DNA of 17,642 nt, taken from Sulfurospirillum sp. (lineage in GTDB: Bacteria; Campylobacterota; Campylobacteria; Campylobacterales; QNZT01). Positions 14,777 to 17,642 of this stretch are shown here, piece by piece. The position numbers and the translations under genes were made by a program. Location of the stretch: positions 1-17,642 of the forward strand of contig QNZT01000187.1 in assembly GCA_003978455.1 (NCBI GenBank), written 5' to 3'. How positions within the stretch are numbered: position 1 is the first letter of the stretch; every line of letters starts with the position of its first letter. The notes beneath the pieces were generated by a model that saw only the letters and a list, made by a program, of their open reading frames with translations, made no database searches and was not told the DNA's origin.

Positions 14777-15096
14777 AAAACTTCCAAACCCTTCGCTCCG
14801 GCAAGGAGTTTTCCTACTTCTACAACAAATCCGCCAAAAAACATGTCACTACCGCAATCGCCTTCTACAAAGAGGGAAGCGGTAGGCGTGTCGGATTTAC
14901 CGCAAGCAAAAAAGTGGGCAATGCCGTTGCCCGAAACTTTGCCAAACGGCGTATGCGCGCCGCTTTTATCAATCTGAACGACAAGCTGAAAGAGGGGACT
15001 TATATATTTGTCGCCAAAAAAGAGATTCTGACAGCGGATTTCCGGCGGGTCGAACAGGATATGCGCTACGCCCTGAAAAAACTGAAAGCACTCTGA
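14764..15096 (+). CDS. rnpA: Ribonuclease P protein component, apparent ATT start
   Basis: RnpA is the protein that helps the RNase P RNA mature tRNA 5' ends. The frame contains the family signature RVGFTASKKVGNAVARNFAKRR as two adjacent parts, plus a final helix RRVEQDMRYALKKLKAL. No in-frame ATG, GTG or TTG lies upstream of GTG 14914, which would remove half the protein including the GFTASKK strand. An in-frame TAG at 14755 bounds the frame. The only near-cognate start that gives a full 110-residue protein is ATT at 14764 (then SSLKNFQTLRSGKEFSYFYN), with AAGGG at 14750-14754 placed 9 nt upstream. This start overlaps rpmH by 13 nt. The gene identity is sure; the ATT start is inferred. yidD starts 4 nt after the stop. 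Confidence 0.9.
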   Translation: MSSLKNFQTLRSGKEFSYFYNKSAKKHVTTAIAFYKEGSGRRVGFTASKKVGNAVARNFAKRRMRAAFINLNDKLKEGTYIFVAKKEILTADFRRVEQDMRYALKKLKAL

Positions 15097-15100
15097 CTTC

Positions 15101-15451
15101 ATGAAAGGCTTACTCAGACGCTTTTTCCTCTCCCTGCTGACGCTCTATCAAAAGTTTTTTACCCTTTTGGGATACGGCTCCTGCCGCTACTATCCAACCT
15201 GCTCGGAGTATGCAAAATGGCAGTTTCAGAAAAACGCAATCCTCCCCGCACTGCTACACTCAACACTGCGCATACTGCGGTGCAATCAGCTCTTTCCCGG
15301 CGGAATCGACTATCCTGTCGTAAAAATGAACTTAAATTTTAAGAGAGTTTGCTATCATAACGCAAATACAAATAAGATTATAGTACAATTCTGGCTTGTT
15401 CCCAAAGAGGGCAACTCTTTTTATCTTATAAAAACATTCAAAAGGAAATGA
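15101..15451 (+). CDS. yidD: Membrane protein insertion efficiency factor YidD, with long C-terminal tail
   Basis: YidD is a small inner-membrane-associated protein that helps YidC-dependent insertion. The core (residues 1-75) is clear: an amphipathic N-terminal helix, YGSCRYYPTCSEYA (25-38), and RILRCNQLFPGGIDYP (57-72), with Cys28, Cys34 and Cys61. The family is normally about 70-90 residues plus a variable tail. Here 116 residues are predicted, and residues about 78-116 are unlike the rest, AT-rich in codons and overlapping what looks like the yidC promoter. ATG 15101 is 4 nt after the rnpA stop. The last codons overlap the start region of yidC. The core call is firm; whether the tail matters is unclear. 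Confidence 0.93.
   Translation: MKGLLRRFFLSLLTLYQKFFTLLGYGSCRYYPTCSEYAKWQFQKNAILPALLHSTLRILRCNQLFPGGIDYPVVKMNLNFKRVCYHNANTNKIIVQFWLVPKEGNSFYLIKTFKRK
15384..15389 (+). promoter_or_regulatory. Candidate -10 element of an internal yidC promoter
   Basis: TACAAT lies in an AT-rich stretch inside the 3' part of yidD, about 64-70 nt before yidC. It would allow yidC and jag to be transcribed separately from rpmH. It fits the pattern of other promoters in the window but rests on one hexamer. Confidence 0.35.
15404..15420 (+). other. Small stem-loop in the yidC leader
   Basis: AAAGAG (15404-15409), loop GGCAA and CTCTTT (15415-15420), followed by TTATCTTAT. It lies between the candidate yidC promoter and the start codon, inside the yidD frame. 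The stem is short and AT-rich; it could be a weak attenuator or chance. Confidence 0.25.
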
Positions 15452-15453
15452 CT

Positions 15454-17076
15454 TTGCTTGACAAGATGACACAGCAACAACGCATGCTACTTGCGATTGT
15501 TCTCAGTTTTTTATTTTTTGTAATATATGACTTTATGCTTCCCAAACCCAAAACGCTTCCCGTCGATGCCAATGCGACAGCAGTGACACAGCCTGCCGCA
15601 CAGAACAGTGCTGCGACTAATGCCGCCCCGGCAGCCGCAGCTTCTACGGCAGCACCGCAGGCAGCAGCCGGAAACGCTCCTGCACAGACGACACCGCCTG
15701 CGGACGCCAACGTCGCCCAGAGCAAAAATATCGCAGAAGTCCATACCAAAGCGTATCATATGTATATCGATGAACTGGGCAGGGTGTCGAAATTTGAAGT
15801 TTTGATTGAAAAGTTTAAAACGGCAGAGGGAAAACTGCCAAATATGGTCTCACCCGACGCGCCTGTCAAACCGCTGGAGATCCGCTTCAGCGATCCCGCG
15901 CTCAATGCAGAAGCATTTAAAACACCTTATAGCGCCGATCTTGATTCTGTTACGGTAGAGAAAGGTAGCAAAACAGTAACACTGACACAAAAACTCTCCG
16001 CACTGACCGTGACCAAAAAGATCATCGTAAAAGATGACGGTACCTACGATGTCGAAGTGAAGCTCTCCAAGCCTGCCGACTACTACATCAGCCCCGGTTT
16101 CAGACCCGATGAGAAAGCGGATATGTACACTTTCAAAGGTGTGCTGATCCGTAAAGCGGACGGTACGATCGAGACGATCGCTGACGGTAAGGCGGAGGGC
16201 AACGAAGTCTTCATGAAAGCCAACATCGCCGCAGCGTCTGACAGATATTTTACCAACGCTTTTTTCGATTTTCAAAACGGTTTCGATGTCTATGTCACCA
16301 AAGATGCGAAAAATGATCCGCTGATATTTGTCAAAGGAAAACCCGATATGCAGTTGCATGTCTATTCCGGTGCCAAAGAGTATGATAAGCTGGCTTCTAT
16401 CGATCCGCGCATGACAGATATCATCGAATACGGTTTCTTTACATTTATCGCCAAACCGATGTTTCTGCTGCTCAAATCGATCTACAACTTTGTCGGCAAC
16501 TGGGGCTGGGCGATCGTCATCACGACGATCCTGCTGAGACTGATACTCTTCCCGCTGACCTACAAAGGGATGGTCTCCATGAACCGCCTCAAAGAGCTCT
16601 CACCGAAAGTGAAAGAGATACAGAAAAAGTACAAGGGCGATCCGGCAAAGATGAATGCCAAGATGATGGAGCTCTACAAAAAACACAATGCCAATCCGAT
16701 GGGCGGCTGTCTGCCGATGCTTCTGCAGATCCCGGTTTTCTTCGCAATCTACCGTGTTCTGCTGAATGCTGTCGAACTCAAACATGCGCCGTGGATAGGG
16801 TGGATACACGATCTCTCCGCGATGGATCCCTATTTTATACTACCGGTACTGATGGCAGCGACAATGTTCTGGCAGCAGCACATCACGCCGAACAACATCA
16901 CCGATCCGATGCAGGCAAAGATCATGAAGTTCCTGCCGCTGATCTTCATGTTCTTCTTTGTGACATTCCCTGCCGGTCTGACACTCTACTGGTTTGTCAA
17001 CAACCTCTTCGGCGTCGCACAGCAGTACTATGTCAACTCACTCTTCGCCAAAGAGAAAGCTGCAAAAGCGGCGTAA
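15454..17076 (+). CDS. yidC: Membrane protein insertase YidC
   Basis: YidC inserts and folds inner-membrane proteins, alone or with SecYEG. With the TTG start the protein has 540 residues. It has an N-terminal membrane helix (about 12-29), a low-complexity Ala/Pro/Gln linker (about 36-88), a large periplasmic P1 domain (about 95-315), then the conserved five-helix core. NWGWAIVITTILLRLILFPL holds the groove Arg (about 362), followed by the coiled cytoplasmic loop (EIQKKYKGDPAKMNAKMMELY) and final helices ending FPAGLTLYWFVNNLFGVAQQ. I prefer TTG at 15454 because AAAGGA (15441-15446) is then 7 nt away and the protein begins MLDKMTQQQR. ATG at 15448, sharing ATGA with yidD, leaves only about 2 nt to that site but is the alternative. 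jag follows after 9 nt. Confidence 0.96.
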   Translation: MLDKMTQQQRMLLAIVLSFLFFVIYDFMLPKPKTLPVDANATAVTQPAAQNSAATNAAPAAAASTAAPQAAAGNAPAQTTPPADANVAQSKNIAEVHTKAYHMYIDELGRVSKFEVLIEKFKTAEGKLPNMVSPDAPVKPLEIRFSDPALNAEAFKTPYSADLDSVTVEKGSKTVTLTQKLSALTVTKKIIVKDDGTYDVEVKLSKPADYYISPGFRPDEKADMYTFKGVLIRKADGTIETIADGKAEGNEVFMKANIAAASDRYFTNAFFDFQNGFDVYVTKDAKNDPLIFVKGKPDMQLHVYSGAKEYDKLASIDPRMTDIIEYGFFTFIAKPMFLLLKSIYNFVGNWGWAIVITTILLRLILFPLTYKGMVSMNRLKELSPKVKEIQKKYKGDPAKMNAKMMELYKKHNANPMGGCLPMLLQIPVFFAIYRVLLNAVELKHAPWIGWIHDLSAMDPYFILPVLMAATMFWQQHITPNNITDPMQAKIMKFLPLIFMFFFVTFPAGLTLYWFVNNLFGVAQQYYVNSLFAKEKAAKAA

Positions 17077-17085
17077 GGGGCTCTT

Positions 17086-17642
17086 ATGGTAAAGATTGTT
17101 GCACCTACTCTGGAGGAAGCCTACAAAAAGGCTTCCCAGGCACTTGACTGTTCGATTGTCGATATCGATATCGAAGTGTTGCAAGCACCCAGTCGGGGGA
17201 TATTCGGTCTCTTCGCGAAAGAAGCGATCGTCAATGCCTCACACAAAAGCAAAAAGGGCGATACTTCTAAAGTAACAGCGGCGATGAAACACGCCGCAAA
17301 ACAGAGCGTTTCCGATGTTTATGAAGAGATCAGGAAAGGAATGGAGTCGCTGATAGAAAAGAGCTGTTTCAACGCCTATGTCAAAAGTGTCACCGCCGAT
17401 GCGCAAAACGGTGTGCTGATCACCCTCGACGGCGAAGATGCCGCGCTGCTGATCGGCAAAGAGGGATACCGGTACAAAGCCCTCTCCTACATGATCCACA
17501 ACTGGATCAAAGTGAAGTACAACCTCACCTCGACGCTGGAGATTGCACACTTTCTGCAGACACAAAAAGAGTCGATCGAAAAGTACCTCGATACATTTTC
17601 CGAAAGGGTAGAGGAGTCGGGCAGGGCGCAGACAAAGCCGCT
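17086..17642 (+). CDS. jag: Jag (SpoIIIJ-associated) RNA-binding protein, 5' part
   Basis: Jag/KhpB proteins are cytoplasmic KH and R3H domain RNA-binding proteins encoded next to yidC. The visible 185 residues show a Jag-N domain (about 1-50, with the strand VKIVAPTLEEAYKKA and the loop SRGIFGLFAKEAIV that matches the family's GxxGxxxKxA). A linker (51-85) follows, then a KH domain (about 86-160) with ALLIGKEGYRYKALSYMIHN, a GxxG-like GKEG loop. The R3H domain expected next would begin near the window end. The start ATG lies 9 nt after the yidC stop with AAGGGG (17075-17080) as ribosome binding site. The gene runs off the window edge. In other bacteria mnmE often follows, which cannot be checked here. 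Confidence 0.92.
   Translation, partial: MVKIVAPTLEEAYKKASQALDCSIVDIDIEVLQAPSRGIFGLFAKEAIVNASHKSKKGDTSKVTAAMKHAAKQSVSDVYEEIRKGMESLIEKSCFNAYVKSVTADAQNGVLITLDGEDAALLIGKEGYRYKALSYMIHNWIKVKYNLTSTLEIAHFLQTQKESIEKYLDTFSERVEESGRAQTKP

Noticed and set aside
15487..15720. Ala/Pro/Gln-rich stretch as a nucleotide repeat or insertion
   Set aside because: It is a low-complexity linker between the first membrane helix and P1 domain, a usual variable zone of YidC; no exact repeat unit is seen.

Overview
This 17.6-kb window reads as a chromosomal housekeeping region of a Campylobacterota (epsilonproteobacterial) genome. The moderate GC content (mid-40s by eye) and the protein style point to a Sulfurovum-like sulfur or hydrogen oxidiser rather than low-GC Campylobacter or Sulfurimonas. 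The assignment rests on protein character and gene order (ilvB-ilvN-lpxD, purC-purS-purQ, rpmH-rnpA-yidD-yidC-jag) and on promoters with a strong TATAAT-type -10 and little -35. It is not based on a database search. All genes are on the + strand, and there is no mobile element, CRISPR array, tRNA or rRNA gene. No intergenic gap exceeds about 150 bases.

Layout. (1) 1-312 is the 3' end of a PPP-family metallophosphatase. (2) 407-1422 holds a degenerate receiver/GGDEF-like protein and a 41-residue one-pass membrane peptide whose ribosome binding site lies inside a long dyad. (3) 1423-1568 is a gap with two stem-loops, followed by glyS. (4) A promoter at about 3617 starts a tight operon: ctpA protease, purC, purS, purQ, a secreted acidic protein with two membrane segments and an SH3-like end, and plsC. 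Joins are 1 nt apart or overlap by 4 to 17 nt. (5) htpG is followed 4 nt later by a small secreted FliL-like protein. (6) ilvB-ilvN-lpxD overlap, and a 76-residue unknown protein follows. (7) rpmH-rnpA-yidD-yidC-jag form the classic ribosomal protein L34 / RNase P / membrane insertase cluster. jag is cut by the window end.

The genes serve translation (glyS, rpmH, rnpA), purine synthesis (purC, purS, purQ), branched-chain amino acid synthesis (ilvB, ilvN), envelope building (plsC, lpxD, ctpA, yidD, yidC) and protein folding (htpG). I see no clear new multi-gene system. The items most worth a second look are: rnpA, which has no ATG, GTG or TTG at its 5' end and seems to start at ATT inside rpmH; the 28-bp dyad over the ribosome binding site at 1265-1292; the structured gap at 1435-1498; and three poorly characterised proteins (degenerate signalling protein, BatD-like/SH3 protein, FliL-like protein).
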